A stretch of DNA of 64,000 bases from Cronobacter malonaticus LMG 23826 (lineage in GTDB: Bacteria; Pseudomonadota; Gammaproteobacteria; Enterobacterales; Enterobacteriaceae): the NCBI RefSeq assembly GCF_001277215.2, contig NZ_CP013940.1, positions 4,030,001 through 4,094,000 on the forward strand, in the 5' to 3' direction. The notes beneath the pieces were generated by a model. The model ran no database searches and was not told where the DNA came from. It was given only the letters and a program-made list of their open reading frames with translations. The number at the start of each line of letters is the position of its first letter. Within the stretch, counting starts at the first letter, position 1. Below are positions 1 to 14,156 of the stretch, in pieces. The translations under genes were made by a program, and so were the position numbers.

Positions 1-1874
<1,874 letters not shown>

Positions 1875-1897
<23 letters not shown>

Positions 1898-2333
1898 GAT
1901 TCTGGACCCGCGCGTGGGCGAGCAATTCCCGCTGCCGACGTATGCCACCTCTGGCTCAGCAGGTCTCGATCTGCGCGCCTGCCTGGACGAGTCCGTTGAA
2001 CTGGCGCCGGGTGCGACAACGCTCCTGCCAACCGGTCTGGCGATTCATATTGCCGATCCTTCGCTTGCCGCTGTGATTCTGCCGCGCTCGGGCCTTGGGC
2101 ATAAACATGGCGTGGTGCTGGGCAACCTGGTCGGGCTTATCGATTCTGACTACCAGGGGCAGCTGATGGTTTCCGTGTGGAACCGCGGCCAGCAGAGCTT
2201 CACGATTGAACCGGGCGAGCGCATCGCGCAGATGGTGTTTGTGCCTGTCGTGCAGGCGGAATTTAATCTGGTAGAAGACTTTACCGCCACCGATCGCGGC
2301 GAAGGCGGCTTCGGGCACTCCGGGCGTAAATAA
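1875..2333 (+). CDS. dut: Deoxyuridine 5'-triphosphate nucleotidohydrolase (dUTPase)
   Basis: Hydrolyses dUTP to dUMP and PPi, keeping uracil out of DNA and feeding dTMP synthesis; homotrimer. The 152-residue protein shows all five dUTPase motifs: AGLDLRA (29-35), PRSGLG (70-75), [10 protein letters not shown] (87-96), GERIAQMVF (114-122) and the glycine-rich [10 protein letters not shown] (141-150). The chosen start MMKKIDV lies inside the end of coaBC; the frame is open further upstream to 1737 but that extension is an out-of-frame reading of coaBC and has no family counterpart. The second ATG (1878) is an equally possible start. Confidence 0.97.
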
Positions 2334-2383
2334 GCCGCCCGCGTAATCGCGCATTCCTTAAGTTAAATAAAGCGAAATGATTA

Positions 2384-2403
2384 CCGCAGGCGAAAGCCTG
2401 CGG
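2384..2403. repeat. Perfect 8-bp hairpin with GAAA tetraloop between dut and slmA
   Basis: CCGCAGGC-GAAA-GCCTGCGG. A GNRA-looped stem with no following T-run, so more likely an mRNA-stabilising or REP-like palindrome than a terminator. It sits in the 125-bp dut-slmA gap. Confidence 0.6.
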
Positions 2404-2458
2404 ACGCTTTGTGGATGCTCGCCTGGCAAGTGATTATTTATCAGGGGTATTTTAAAAC

Positions 2459-3055
2459 ATGGCAGAAAAACAAACCGCGAAAAGGAACCGTCGCGAAGAA
2501 ATACTTCAGTCTCTGGCGCAGATGCTTGAATCCAGCGATGGCAGCCAACGTATTACGACCGCGAAGCTCGCGGCCTCCGTTGGCGTTTCCGAAGCGGCGC
2601 TTTATCGCCACTTCCCCAGCAAAACCCGCATGTTCGACAGCCTGATTGAGTTTATTGAAGACAGTCTGATTACCCGCATCAATCTGATTCTGAAAGATGA
2701 AAAAGAGACGCTTAACCGTCTGCGTCTGATTGTGCAACTCATTCTCGGTTTCGGTGAACGCAACCCCGGGCTGACCCGCATTCTTACCGGCCATGCGTTG
2801 ATGTTCGAACAGGATCGTCTGCAGGGGCGTATTAACCAGCTGTTTGAACGTATTGAAGCTCAGCTGCGCCAGGTGCTGCGCGAGAAAAAAATGCGCGAAG
2901 GTGAAGGCTACGCGACTGATGAAGCGCTGCTGGCAAGCCAGCTGCTGGCGTTTTGCGAAGGGATGCTGTCGCGCTTCGTACGCAGCGAATTCCGCTACAG
3001 CCCGACGGCGGATTTCGAAGCCCGCTGGCCACTGCTGGCCGCGCAGCTGCAATAA
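2459..3055 (+). CDS. slmA: Nucleoid occlusion factor SlmA (TetR family)
   Basis: SlmA binds specific chromosomal sites and antagonises FtsZ polymerisation so that septa do not form over the nucleoid. At 198 residues it has the family's length. The N-terminal helix-turn-helix (about 25-65; [21 protein letters not shown]) is typical TetR, followed by an all-helical dimerisation and FtsZ-binding domain. It follows dut by 125 bp in the coaBC-dut-slmA order usual for enterobacteria and converges on pyrE across a shared terminator. Confidence 0.97.
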   Translation: MAEKQTAKRNRREEILQSLAQMLESSDGSQRITTAKLAASVGVSEAALYRHFPSKTRMFDSLIEFIEDSLITRINLILKDEKETLNRLRLIVQLILGFGERNPGLTRILTGHALMFEQDRLQGRINQLFERIEAQLRQVLREKKMREGEGYATDEALLASQLLAFCEGMLSRFVRSEFRYSPTADFEARWPLLAAQLQ

Positions 3056-3074
3056 CGCCGATGCAGGCAGAGAA

Positions 3075-3098
3075 AAAAGGCCGGATATCCGGCCTTTT
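3075..3098. terminator. Bidirectional intrinsic terminator between slmA and pyrE
   Basis: A 24-bp perfect palindrome, AAAAGGCCGGAT/ATCCGGCCTTTT, lies 19 bp after the slmA stop and 9 bp after the pyrE stop. T-runs on both strands allow it to serve both convergent genes; the run is longer on the minus strand. Confidence 0.85.
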
Positions 3099-3107
3099 AC
3101 ATTTTTA

Positions 3108-3749
3108 TCAGACGCCGTACTGCTGGCGATATTCCTCTACCGCAGCCAGATGGTTGGCCATCTCTGGCTTTTCCGCCAGATAAGCGATGAGATCATTTAG
3201 CGTAATAATCGCAATCACCTGACAGCCGTAATCACGCTCCACTTCCTGAATGGCGGAAAGCTCGCCGCGTCCGCGCTCCTGCCTGTCGAGCGAAATCATC
3301 ACGCCGGCAAGCGTCGCACCGTTAGCCTGGATAATCTCCATCGATTCACGAATCGCGGTACCCGCGGTAATCACATCATCCACCAGCATAACGCGGCCCT
3401 GAAGCGGGCTGCCGACCAGGTTGCCGCCTTCACCGTGGTCTTTGGCTTCTTTGCGGTTAAAGCAGTACGGCACGTCGCGTTCGTGATGCTCTGCGAGTGC
3501 GACGGCAGTCGTGGTGGCGATAGGAATGCCTTTATAAGCAGGACCAAACAGCAGATCGAAATCAACGCCGGAATCGACCAGCGCCTCAGCATAAAAACGA
3601 CCCAGCAGCGCCAGATCGCGCCCGGTATTAAATAAACCAGCGTTAAAAAAGTAAGGGCTCTGGCGCCCGGATTTCAGCGTGAACTCACCAAATTTAAGCA
3701 CCTGTTTGTTAAGGGCGAATTCAATAAACTGGCGCTGATACGGTTTCAT
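3108..3749 (-). CDS. pyrE: Orotate phosphoribosyltransferase
   Basis: Transfers phosphoribose from PRPP to orotate, giving OMP, the fifth step of UMP synthesis. The 213-residue protein matches the family length. The PRPP-binding motif [13 protein letters not shown] is at about 120-132, and the flexible loop [10 protein letters not shown] at about 100-109. The start MKPYQRQF is preceded by GAGGAG; an in-frame extension of 11 residues to 3782 is rejected because it crosses the attenuator and lacks a family counterpart. It lies downstream of rph and is expected to be regulated by UTP-sensitive attenuation. Confidence 0.98.
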   Translation of the reverse strand: MKPYQRQFIEFALNKQVLKFGEFTLKSGRQSPYFFNAGLFNTGRDLALLGRFYAEALVDSGVDFDLLFGPAYKGIPIATTTAVALAEHHERDVPYCFNRKEAKDHGEGGNLVGSPLQGRVMLVDDVITAGTAIRESMEIIQANGATLAGVMISLDRQERGRGELSAIQEVERDYGCQVIAIITLNDLIAYLAEKPEMANHLAAVEEYRQQYGV

Positions 3750-3782
3750 GGCTTTGCTCCTCAAATAGCATATTGCAGGCAT

Positions 3783-3809
3783 AAAAAAGGCGACTCTTCA
3801 GTCGCCTTA
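3783..3809 (-). promoter_or_regulatory. pyrE transcription attenuator (rph-pyrE intergenic terminator)
   Basis: On the minus strand AAGGCGACT-GAAG-AGTCGCCTT is followed by TTTTAT, a strong intrinsic terminator just after the rph stop and about 35 bp before pyrE. In enterobacteria this is the UTP-dependent attenuator: low UTP stalls polymerase so that ribosomes translating rph stay close and block the hairpin. Sequence and position seen here agree; the mechanism is family knowledge. Confidence 0.9.
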
Positions 3810-3813
3810 AAAA

Positions 3814-4530
3814 TCAGTTTGCTAACGCCGCCTTCTGCGACGCCACGATCGACTCGATTCCCCCGCGGGCCAGCGTCAGCAAGTCGAGCAACTCCTCATG
3901 GGTGAATGGCTCGCCTTCCGCCGTGCCCTGCACCTCAATCATGCGGCCGTCTTCGGTCATGACAACGTTCATATCGGTTTCGGCGGCGGAATCTTCCACA
4001 TATTCCAGATCGCATACCGCTTCACCGTTGACGATACCCACGGAGACCGCCGCCACCATTCCTTTCATCGGGTTAGTTTTCAGCTTGCCTGCCGTGACCA
4101 GTGCGTTCAGCGCATCAGCCAGCGCTACACAGGCACCCGTGATGGACGCCGTGCGGGTACCGCCATCAGCCTGAATCACGTCGCAGTCGAGGGTAATCGT
4201 AAACTCGCCGAGCGCTTTCAGATCCACCGCCGCACGCAGCGAACGGGCAATCAGGCGCTGGATTTCAAGGGTACGGCCGCCCTGTTTGCCTTTCGCCGCT
4301 TCACGGGCGTTACGGGTATGGGTGGCGCGCGGCAGCATGCCATATTCGGCTGTGATCCAGCCCTGCCCCTGGCCTTTCAGAAAGCGCGGCACGCCTTCTT
4401 CAATAGAGGCGGTGCAGAGCACTTTAGTATCGCCAAACTCAACCAGCACGGAGCCTTCTGCGTGTTTAGTGTAATGACGGGTCAGGGTAACTGGGCGCAC
4501 TTCTGATGCGCTACGGCCTGCTGGGCGCAT
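3814..4530 (-). CDS. rph: Ribonuclease PH
   Basis: Phosphate-dependent 3'-5' exoribonuclease that trims tRNA 3' ends; hexameric. The 238-residue product has the RNase PH core ([22 protein letters not shown]-type [36 protein letters not shown], and the metal-site region [12 protein letters not shown]). It is full length to KAALAN, unlike the frameshifted rph-1 allele of E. coli K-12. Start taken at MRPAGRS; an ATG two codons upstream is also in frame. Its translation up to the stop is expected to govern pyrE attenuation. Confidence 0.97.
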   Translation of the reverse strand: MRPAGRSASEVRPVTLTRHYTKHAEGSVLVEFGDTKVLCTASIEEGVPRFLKGQGQGWITAEYGMLPRATHTRNAREAAKGKQGGRTLEIQRLIARSLRAAVDLKALGEFTITLDCDVIQADGGTRTASITGACVALADALNALVTAGKLKTNPMKGMVAAVSVGIVNGEAVCDLEYVEDSAAETDMNVVMTEDGRMIEVQGTAEGEPFTHEELLDLLTLARGGIESIVASQKAALAN

Positions 4531-4655
4531 GGGCATATCTCCGGCTTGTTAACGAATGTGGCTGCGCATTATACGGGCTGAAAGCGCTTATTCCTATCCT
4601 GTCCGACCTGCGGTAGCTATAATCCCCACATTCACATCAGAAAACGGGTACTTCT

Positions 4656-5519
4656 ATGATCCGCAGTATGACCGCCTACGCCCGGCGAGAAATTAAGGGT
4701 GACTGGGGCAGCGCCACCTGGGAGCTGCGTTCAGTAAACCAGCGTTACCTGGAAACCTATTTCCGTCTGCCGGAGCAGTTCCGCAGCCTTGAACCCGTGG
4801 TGCGCGAGCGCATCCGTACCCGTCTGACACGCGGCAAAATCGAGTGTAGCCTGCGTTTTGAGCCTGATGCCAGCGCGCAGGGCGAGCTTATCCTTAACGA
4901 AAAACTGGCGAAGCAGCTGGTTTCCGCCGCTAACTGGGTAAAACTGCAAAGCGACGAAGGCGAAATCAATCCGGTTGATATTCTGCGCTGGCCGGGCGTG
5001 ATGGCCGCTCAGGAGCAGGACCTTGATGCTATCGCCGCCGATATTCTCGCCGCACTCGACGGCGCGCTTGACGATTTCATCGTGGCGCGTGAAACCGAAG
5101 GCCAGGCGCTGAAAGCACTTATCGAACAACGTCTCGAAGGCGTCAGCGCTGAAGTCGCCAAAGTGCGTGCGCACATGCCAGCAATCCTTCAGTGGCAGCG
5201 CGAGCGCCTGGCGTCGAAGCTTGAAGAAGCGCAGGTGCAACTTGAGAATAACCGCCTGGAGCAAGAGCTGGTGATGATGGCGCAACGTATCGATGTTGCT
5301 GAAGAACTGGATCGCCTCGAAGCGCATGTTAAAGAAACCTATAACATCCTGAAGAAAAAAGAGGCCGTAGGCCGTCGTCTGGACTTCATGATGCAGGAAT
5401 TTAACCGTGAATCGAACACGCTGGCGTCGAAGTCGATTAACGCTGAAGTGACCAATTCCGCCATCGAACTCAAAGTATTAATTGAGCAGATGCGCGAGCA
5501 GATCCAGAACATCGAGTAA
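4656..5519 (+). CDS. yicC: YicC-family endoribonuclease / RNase adaptor
   Basis: A 287-residue protein beginning IRSMTAYARRE and ending in a highly conserved C-terminal block (GRRLDFMMQEFNRESNTLASKS), both signatures of the YicC family. The middle is helical with a probable coiled coil around 165-235. Family members have been reported to cleave RNA and to influence sRNA turnover in E. coli; the exact substrate is not visible from sequence. It is divergent from rph and followed by its own terminator. Confidence 0.92.
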   Translation: MIRSMTAYARREIKGDWGSATWELRSVNQRYLETYFRLPEQFRSLEPVVRERIRTRLTRGKIECSLRFEPDASAQGELILNEKLAKQLVSAANWVKLQSDEGEINPVDILRWPGVMAAQEQDLDAIAADILAALDGALDDFIVARETEGQALKALIEQRLEGVSAEVAKVRAHMPAILQWQRERLASKLEEAQVQLENNRLEQELVMMAQRIDVAEELDRLEAHVKETYNILKKKEAVGRRLDFMMQEFNRESNTLASKSINAEVTNSAIELKVLIEQMREQIQNIE

Positions 5520-5525
5520 GTTTTT

Positions 5526-5549
5526 AAAAGGCCCGTCAGGGCCTTTTTT
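5526..5549 (+). terminator. Intrinsic terminator after yicC
   Basis: AAAAGGCCC-GTCA-GGGCCTTTTTT, 7 bp after the yicC stop: GC stem plus T-run. Confidence 0.85.
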
Positions 5550-5693
5550 CCTTACAGCCACAGCCATTCTCACCTTTTACTCACTTCTCATTTTGACTTA
5601 AAAAAACTAATCCGAAAGCTCTCGCCTTAGAAAATCTCAATCGTGATGCCATTCACGAATCGCTACCCTTTGCGACCTGCCTGAGGGGGAACG

Positions 5694-6311
5694 ATGTTAC
5701 TGCATGTACTTTATTTAATTGGCATTACCGCAGAGGCGATGACCGGCGCTCTGGCGGCAGGCCGTCGCCGCATGGATACTTTCGGCGTCATTATTATCGC
5801 GACGGCAACCGCACTTGGCGGCGGGTCCGTCCGGGATATCTTACTGGGCCACTATCCGCTGGGCTGGGTAAAACACCCGGAATATGTCGTGATTGTTGCC
5901 GCCGCAGCGGTGATCACTACGTTTGTCGCGCCCGTGATGCCTCACCTGCGGCGTCTTTTCCTGGTGCTGGACGCACTGGGGCTTGTCGTTTTTTCTATTA
6001 TCGGCGCGCAAATTGCGCTGGATATGGGCGAAGGCCCGATCATCGCCTCGATAGCCGCTGTTGTAACGGGCGTCTTTGGCGGCGTGTTACGCGACATGTT
6101 CTGTAAACGTATCCCGCTCGTCTTTCAGAAAGAGCTTTACGCTGGCATCTCTTTCGCCGCCGCGGTGCTGTATATCGCCCTGGAGCACTATGTCTCAAGC
6201 CACGATGTTGTGGTGATAGCAACCCTGTTGTTCGGCTTTACCGCTCGTCTGCTGGCGCTGCGCTTTCGTCTTGGCCTGCCGGTTTTTCATTACCGCGCCG
6301 GGACGCACTGA
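5694..6311 (+). CDS. yicG: TRIC/UPF0126-family inner-membrane protein
   Basis: A 205-residue, strongly hydrophobic protein with about seven membrane segments and the two-fold repeat of the UPF0126 (bacterial TRIC-like) family: each half has a glycine-rich GGG-RD signature, here [19 protein letters not shown] and [19 protein letters not shown]. Related animal TRIC proteins are cation channels; some bacterial homologues have been linked to glycine uptake. Substrate not decidable here. Monocistronic between yicC and convergent ligB. Confidence 0.9.
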   Translation: MLLHVLYLIGITAEAMTGALAAGRRRMDTFGVIIIATATALGGGSVRDILLGHYPLGWVKHPEYVVIVAAAAVITTFVAPVMPHLRRLFLVLDALGLVVFSIIGAQIALDMGEGPIIASIAAVVTGVFGGVLRDMFCKRIPLVFQKELYAGISFAAAVLYIALEHYVSSHDVVVIATLLFGFTARLLALRFRLGLPVFHYRAGTH

Positions 6312-6340
6312 TAGGCTGTCCGCATCGTCGCACCCGTGAT

Positions 6341-8029
<1,689 letters not shown>

Positions 8030-8277
8030 TCACCCCCATCGCTTTCCTGCCGGGACGGTAATACAGAGCGTTGTCTGTCGGCGATGCGGGTTGTTACGTT
8101 TTACGAGAGGTTTTCCAGGGTTTTTCGCTGATTGCATAAATGAGACAATTTTTCTGGATAATGTCTCGCAAAATGACGCAAAGCGACGCGAACTCTGCGA
8201 CAAAGACTACGCCAGCATAGCGCGACGTGTATAATAAGGCGGTATACGCACCTCTTTTCGCATACCAACAGACGTAA

Positions 8278-8907
<630 letters not shown>

Positions 8908-8961
8908 GCGTAGTTTCAGTATCATGCCCAGTCATTTCTTCACCTGTGGAGCTTTTTAAAT

Positions 8962-9237
8962 ATGGCACGCGTAACTGTTCAGGACGCTGTAGAGAAAATT
9001 GGTAACCGTTTTGACCTGGTGCTGGTCGCCGCGCGTCGCGCTCGTCAGATGCAGGTGGGCGGTAAAGATCCGCTGGTACCGGAAGAAAACGATAAAACCA
9101 CCGTTATTGCGCTGCGTGAAATCGAAGAAGGTCTGATCAACAACCAGATCCTCGACGTGCGTGAGCGCCAGGAGCAGCAGGAGCAGGAAGCCGCAGAACT
9201 GCAGGCCGTTACCGCTATCGCTGAAGGCCGTCGTTAA
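8962..9237 (+). CDS. rpoZ: RNA polymerase omega subunit
   Basis: A 91-residue protein starting [19 protein letters not shown] with the beta'-binding core ARRARQM and the C-terminal Glu/Gln-rich tail. Omega helps fold beta' and forms part of a ppGpp-binding site on RNA polymerase, fitting its co-transcription with spoT 19 bp downstream. Confidence 0.98.
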
Positions 9238-9256
9238 TCACTAGTGCGGGTAGCCC

Positions 9257-11377
9257 TTGTATCTGTTTGAAAGCCTGAATCAACTGATTCAACAATACCT
9301 GCCTGCGGACCAGATCAAGCGTCTGCAGCAGGCTTATCTCGTTGCACGTGATGCTCACGAGGGACAGACACGTTCAAGTGGCGAACCCTACATCACTCAT
9401 CCAGTAGCCGTAGCCTGTATTCTGGCCGAGATGAAACTCGACTATGAAACGCTCATGGCTGCGCTACTGCATGATGTGATTGAAGATACACCTGCCACCT
9501 ACCAGGATATGGAACAGCTGTTCGGTAAAAGCGTTGCCGAGCTGGTGGAAGGGGTATCGAAGCTTGATAAGCTGAAATTCCGCGATAAGAAAGAGGCGCA
9601 GGCCGAAAACTTTCGCAAAATGATCATGGCGATGGTGCAGGATATCCGCGTCATTCTGATCAAACTCGCCGACCGCACCCATAATATGCGTACGCTGGGC
9701 TCTTTGCGCCCGGACAAGCGTCGCCGCATCGCTCGTGAAACCCTTGAAATCTATAGCCCGCTCGCTCACCGTCTCGGTATTCATCATCTGAAAACCGAAC
9801 TGGAAGAGCTGGGGTTCGAGGCGCTTTACCCTAACCGTTACCGCGTCATTAAAGAGGTCGTTAAGGCCGCGCGCGGCAATCGTAAAGAGATGATTCAGAA
9901 GATCCTTTCTGAAATTGAAGGGCGTTTGCAGGAGGCCGGTATTCCGAGCCGCGTCAGCGGTCGCGAAAAACATCTTTACTCCATCTACTGCAAAATGGTG
10001 CTCAAAGAGCAGCGTTTTCACTCGATCATGGATATCTACGCGTTTCGCGTGATCGTGAAAGATGTCGATACCTGCTACCGCGTGCTTGGCCAGATGCATA
10101 GCCTTTATAAGCCGCGTCCTGGCCGTATGAAAGATTACATCGCCATCCCCAAGGCGAACGGTTATCAGTCGCTCCATACTTCAATGATTGGCCCGCACGG
10201 CGTACCGGTCGAAGTGCAGATTCGCACAGAAGATATGGACCAGATGGCGGAAATGGGGGTTGCGGCGCACTGGGCTTATAAAGAGCACGGTGAGAGCAGC
10301 ACTACCGCGCAGATCCGCGCCCAGCGCTGGATGCAAAGCCTGCTGGAATTGCAGCAGAGCGCGGGCAGTTCCTTTGAATTTATCGAGAGCGTTAAATCCG
10401 ATCTTTTCCCGGATGAGATTTACGTTTTTACGCCGGAAGGGCGCATTGTCGAGTTGCCTGCGGGCGCAACGCCGGTCGATTTCGCCTATGCGGTGCATAC
10501 CGATATCGGCCACGCCTGCGTTGGTGCACGCGTCGATCGCCAGCCCTATCCGCTGTCTCAGTCGCTTTCCAGCGGGCAGACGGTAGAAATTATTACCGCG
10601 CCGGGCGCTCGCCCGAATGCCGCCTGGCTCAATTTTGTCGTCAGCTCTAAAGCGCGCGCCAAAATCCGCCAGATGCTGAAAAACCTGAAGCGTGATGACT
10701 CGGTGAGCCTTGGACGTCGTCTGCTGAATCACGCGTTGGGCGGCAGCCGCAAGCTTGCAGAAATCCCGCCGGAGCATATCCAGCGTGAGCTTGAGCGTAT
10801 GAAGCTCGCCACGCTTGACGATCTGCTGGCGGAAATCGGTCTGGGCAACGCCATGAGCGTGGTGGTCGCGAAAAATCTGTTGCAGGGTGAAGCTACCGCC
10901 AGCAACCAGCCGAACGTGCCAGCAACCGGACATAGCCACTTGCCTATCAAAGGCGCGGATGGCGTGTTGATTACCTTCGCTAAATGCTGTCGCCCGATTC
11001 CGGGTGACCCGATCGTGGCGCACGTCAGCCCAGGCAAAGGCCTTGTTATCCATCATGAATCCTGCCGGAACATCCGTGGCTATCAGAAAGAGCCGGAGAA
11101 GTTTATGGCGGTCGAGTGGGATAAAGAGACCGAGCAGGAGTTTATCACCGAGATCAAGGTGGATATGTTTAACCACCAGGGCGCGCTGGCAAATCTGACG
11201 GCAGCGATTAACACCGCCGGTTCAAATATTCAGAGCCTGAATACCGAAGAGAAAGATGGCCGCGTCTACAGTGCCTTCATTCGCCTCACGGCGCGCGATC
11301 GCGTACATCTGGCGAATATCATGCGTAAAATCCGCGTAATGCCGGACGTGATTAAAGTCACCCGTAACAGAAATTAA
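9257..11377 (+). CDS. spoT: Bifunctional (p)ppGpp synthase/hydrolase SpoT
   Basis: Controls the stringent alarmone, mainly degrading it and making it on carbon, lipid or iron stress. The 706 residues contain the HD hydrolase domain (His72-Asp73 in LLHDVIED), the RelA/SpoT synthetase domain (about 200-340), a TGS domain (about 386-447; IYVFTPEGRIVELPAGATP), a helical domain, a Cys-containing conserved region (TFAKCCRPIPGD) and a C-terminal ACT domain. The start is TTG, as in E. coli. It is about four residues longer than E. coli SpoT, in the variable linker near residue 555. Only 4 bp from trmH. Confidence 0.97.
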   Translation: MYLFESLNQLIQQYLPADQIKRLQQAYLVARDAHEGQTRSSGEPYITHPVAVACILAEMKLDYETLMAALLHDVIEDTPATYQDMEQLFGKSVAELVEGVSKLDKLKFRDKKEAQAENFRKMIMAMVQDIRVILIKLADRTHNMRTLGSLRPDKRRRIARETLEIYSPLAHRLGIHHLKTELEELGFEALYPNRYRVIKEVVKAARGNRKEMIQKILSEIEGRLQEAGIPSRVSGREKHLYSIYCKMVLKEQRFHSIMDIYAFRVIVKDVDTCYRVLGQMHSLYKPRPGRMKDYIAIPKANGYQSLHTSMIGPHGVPVEVQIRTEDMDQMAEMGVAAHWAYKEHGESSTTAQIRAQRWMQSLLELQQSAGSSFEFIESVKSDLFPDEIYVFTPEGRIVELPAGATPVDFAYAVHTDIGHACVGARVDRQPYPLSQSLSSGQTVEIITAPGARPNAAWLNFVVSSKARAKIRQMLKNLKRDDSVSLGRRLLNHALGGSRKLAEIPPEHIQRELERMKLATLDDLLAEIGLGNAMSVVVAKNLLQGEATASNQPNVPATGHSHLPIKGADGVLITFAKCCRPIPGDPIVAHVSPGKGLVIHHESCRNIRGYQKEPEKFMAVEWDKETEQEFITEIKVDMFNHQGALANLTAAINTAGSNIQSLNTEEKDGRVYSAFIRLTARDRVHLANIMRKIRVMPDVIKVTRNRN

Positions 11378-11381
11378 CCGT

Positions 11382-12071
11382 ATGAATTCTCAGCGTTACG
11401 CGCGTATCTGCGAGATGCTGGCCCGGCGTCAGCCCGATCTCACGGTCTGCATGGAGCAGGTGCATAAGCCGCATAATGTCTCGGCTATCATCCGCACCGC
11501 AGACGCGGTGGGCGTGCATGAAGTTCACGCTGTCTGGCCGGGAAACCGCATGCGTACCATGGCCTCCTCCGCTGCTGGCAGCAACAGCTGGGTGGAAGTG
11601 AAAACCCACCGCAACATCAGTGATGCAGTGGGCCATCTGAAAGCGCGAGGCATGCAAATCCTCGCGACCCATCTTTCTGACAAGGCCGTCGATTTTCGTG
11701 AAATCGACTATACGCGCCCAACCTGCATCCTTATGGGCCAGGAAAAAACCGGGATTACCGAAGAGGCGCTAAGTCTCGCGGATCAGGACATTATCATTCC
11801 GATGATCGGCATGGTGCAGTCCCTTAACGTTTCTGTCGCCTCCGCGCTTATCCTTTATGAAGCGCAACGGCAGCGGCAGAACGCGGGCATGTACCAGCGC
11901 GCCAACAGCACCCTGCCTGAAGAAGAACAGCAGCGCCTGCTGTTTGAAGGCGGCTACCCGGTGCTGGCGAAAGTGGCAAAGCGTAAAGGCCTGCCCTACC
12001 CTCGCGTGAACGAGCATGGCGAAATCGATGCGCCGCAGGACTGGTGGGCCACTATGCAGGCTGCGGAGTAA
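11382..12071 (+). CDS. trmH: tRNA (guanosine-18-2'-O)-methyltransferase
   Basis: SPOUT-class enzyme that 2'-O-methylates G18 in the tRNA D-loop using S-adenosylmethionine. At 229 residues it has the family length. SPOUT motifs are visible: VHKPHNVSAIIRTADAVG (motif 1), CILMGQEKTGITEEAL (motif 2) and PMIGMVQSLNVSVASALIL (motif 3, the trefoil knot). Located between spoT and recG with 4- and 3-bp gaps, so clearly one operon. Confidence 0.97.
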   Translation: MNSQRYARICEMLARRQPDLTVCMEQVHKPHNVSAIIRTADAVGVHEVHAVWPGNRMRTMASSAAGSNSWVEVKTHRNISDAVGHLKARGMQILATHLSDKAVDFREIDYTRPTCILMGQEKTGITEEALSLADQDIIIPMIGMVQSLNVSVASALILYEAQRQRQNAGMYQRANSTLPEEEQQRLLFEGGYPVLAKVAKRKGLPYPRVNEHGEIDAPQDWWATMQAAE

Positions 12072-12074
12072 ACG

Positions 12075-14156
12075 ATGCGCGGCCGTTTGCTGGATGCCGT
12101 ACCGCTAAGCTCACTGACCGGCGTGGGCGCCAGCCAGAGCGCGAAGCTCGCAAAAATCGGCCTGCATACTATTCAGGATCTGCTGCTACATTTTCCCCTG
12201 CGCTACGAAGACCGCACCCATCTTTACTCTATTAATGACCTTCTGCCTGGCGTGTACGCCACGGTGGAAGGCGAAGTGCTGAACTGCAACATCACGTTTG
12301 GCGGCCGCCGCATGATGACCTGCCAAATCAGCGACGGCACCGGCATCCTGACGATGCGCTTTTTCAATTTCAACGCTGCAATGAAAAACAGCCTGGCGAC
12401 GGGCCGCCGCGTGCTGGCCTATGGCGAAGCGAAACGCGGTAAATATGGCGCGGAAATGATTCACCCAGAGTACCGTATTCAGGGTGATGTCAGTACGCCG
12501 GAAATGCAGGAAACCCTGACGCCCGTTTATCCCACCACCGAAGGTGTACGTCAGGCAACACTGCGTAAGCTGACCGATCAGGCGCTGGAACTGCTGGAAA
12601 CCTGCGCCATTACCGAGCTGTTGCCGCCAGAGCTGTCACAGGGGCTGATGAGCCTACCGGAAGCGTTGCGCACGCTGCATCGCCCGCCGCCGGATATGAA
12701 GCTCGAAGATTTAGAGTGCGGTCAGCACCCTGCTCAGCGTCGTTTAATCCTGGAAGAATTACTGGCGCATAACCTGAGCATGCTGGCGCTACGTGCCGGC
12801 GCACAGCGTTATCACGCGCAGCCTCTGGAGGCACGTGATGAGCTAAAACAACAGTTGCTCGCCTCGCTGCCTTTCAAACCCACCGGCGCGCAGGCGCGCG
12901 TGGTGGCGGAAATTGAGCGTGATATGGCGCTGGATATTCCTATGATGCGGTTGGTTCAGGGGGATGTTGGCTCCGGCAAAACGCTGGTGGCCGCACTTGC
13001 CGCGTTGCGCGCGATCGCGAATGGCAAACAGGTTGCGCTAATGGCCCCCACGGAACTGCTCGCCGAACAGCACGCCAATAATTTCCGCAACTGGTTCGCG
13101 CCGCTCGGGATTGAAGTGGGCTGGCTGGCTGGCAAGCAAAAAGGGAAAGCGCGCCAGGCGCAGCAGGAAGCCATCGCCAGCGGCCAGGTTTCTATGGTCG
13201 TCGGCACACATGCGATTTTCCAGGAGCAGGTACAGTTTAATGGCCTGGCGCTGGTCATCATTGATGAACAGCACCGCTTTGGCGTGCATCAGCGCCTGGC
13301 GCTCTGGGAAAAAGGCCAGCAGCAGGGCTTCCATCCGCATCAGTTGATCATGACCGCCACGCCGATTCCCCGGACGCTGGCAATGACAGCCTATGCGGAT
13401 CTGGATACGTCCGTTATCGACGAACTGCCGCCAGGCCGTACACCGGTTACCACTGTCGCCATTCCTGATACGCGTCGCGGCGATATTATCGAACGCGTGC
13501 GCAGCGCCTGCCTTGAAGAAGGCCGTCAGGCGTATTGGGTGTGTACGCTGATTGAAGAGTCGGAACTGCTGGAAGCGCAAGCGGCGGAAGCGACCTGGGA
13601 AGAGCTGAAAATCACGCTGCCTGAACTCAATGTCGGGCTGGTACATGGGCGCATGAAACCTGCGGAAAAGCAGGCTGTGATGCAGGCGTTTAAGCAGGGC
13701 GAAATGCACCTTCTGGTCGCGACCACCGTTATCGAAGTGGGTGTGGATGTTCCTAACGCCAGCTTAATGATTATCGAAAACCCGGAGCGGCTGGGCCTTG
13801 CGCAGCTTCACCAGCTGCGCGGACGCGTCGGACGTGGCGCGGTTGCCTCCCACTGCGTGCTGCTCTACAAATCTCCGCTCTCGAAGACAGCGCAGATTCG
13901 CCTGCAGGTGCTTCGCGACAGCAACGACGGTTTTGTCATTGCCCAGAAAGATCTCGAAATTCGCGGGCCGGGAGAATTACTCGGTACCCGTCAGACGGGG
14001 AACGCCGAATTCAAGGTGGCGGATCTGCTGCGCGATCAGTCTCTCATTCCAGAAGTGCAACGTATTGCACGACACATTCATGAGCGTTATCCCGAGCAGG
14101 CAGCGGCATTAATTGAGCGCTGGATGCCGGAAACCGAACGTTACTCTAACGCGTAA
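12075..14156 (+). CDS. recG: ATP-dependent DNA helicase RecG
   Basis: Branch-migration helicase that remodels stalled replication forks, R-loops and Holliday junctions. The 693-residue protein has the N-terminal wedge/OB domain (about 60-150), Walker A GSGKT at 299-303, DEQH box at 397-400 (IIDEQHRFGVHQR), and helicase motifs IV-VI (QLHQLRGRVGRG). Last gene of the rpoZ-spoT-trmH-recG operon. In E. coli gltS follows in opposite orientation; here an AT-rich gap and a pilus locus follow. Confidence 0.98.
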   Translation: MRGRLLDAVPLSSLTGVGASQSAKLAKIGLHTIQDLLLHFPLRYEDRTHLYSINDLLPGVYATVEGEVLNCNITFGGRRMMTCQISDGTGILTMRFFNFNAAMKNSLATGRRVLAYGEAKRGKYGAEMIHPEYRIQGDVSTPEMQETLTPVYPTTEGVRQATLRKLTDQALELLETCAITELLPPELSQGLMSLPEALRTLHRPPPDMKLEDLECGQHPAQRRLILEELLAHNLSMLALRAGAQRYHAQPLEARDELKQQLLASLPFKPTGAQARVVAEIERDMALDIPMMRLVQGDVGSGKTLVAALAALRAIANGKQVALMAPTELLAEQHANNFRNWFAPLGIEVGWLAGKQKGKARQAQQEAIASGQVSMVVGTHAIFQEQVQFNGLALVIIDEQHRFGVHQRLALWEKGQQQGFHPHQLIMTATPIPRTLAMTAYADLDTSVIDELPPGRTPVTTVAIPDTRRGDIIERVRSACLEEGRQAYWVCTLIEESELLEAQAAEATWEELKITLPELNVGLVHGRMKPAEKQAVMQAFKQGEMHLLVATTVIEVGVDVPNASLMIIENPERLGLAQLHQLRGRVGRGAVASHCVLLYKSPLSKTAQIRLQVLRDSNDGFVIAQKDLEIRGPGELLGTRQTGNAEFKVADLLRDQSLIPEVQRIARHIHERYPEQAAALIERWMPETERYSNA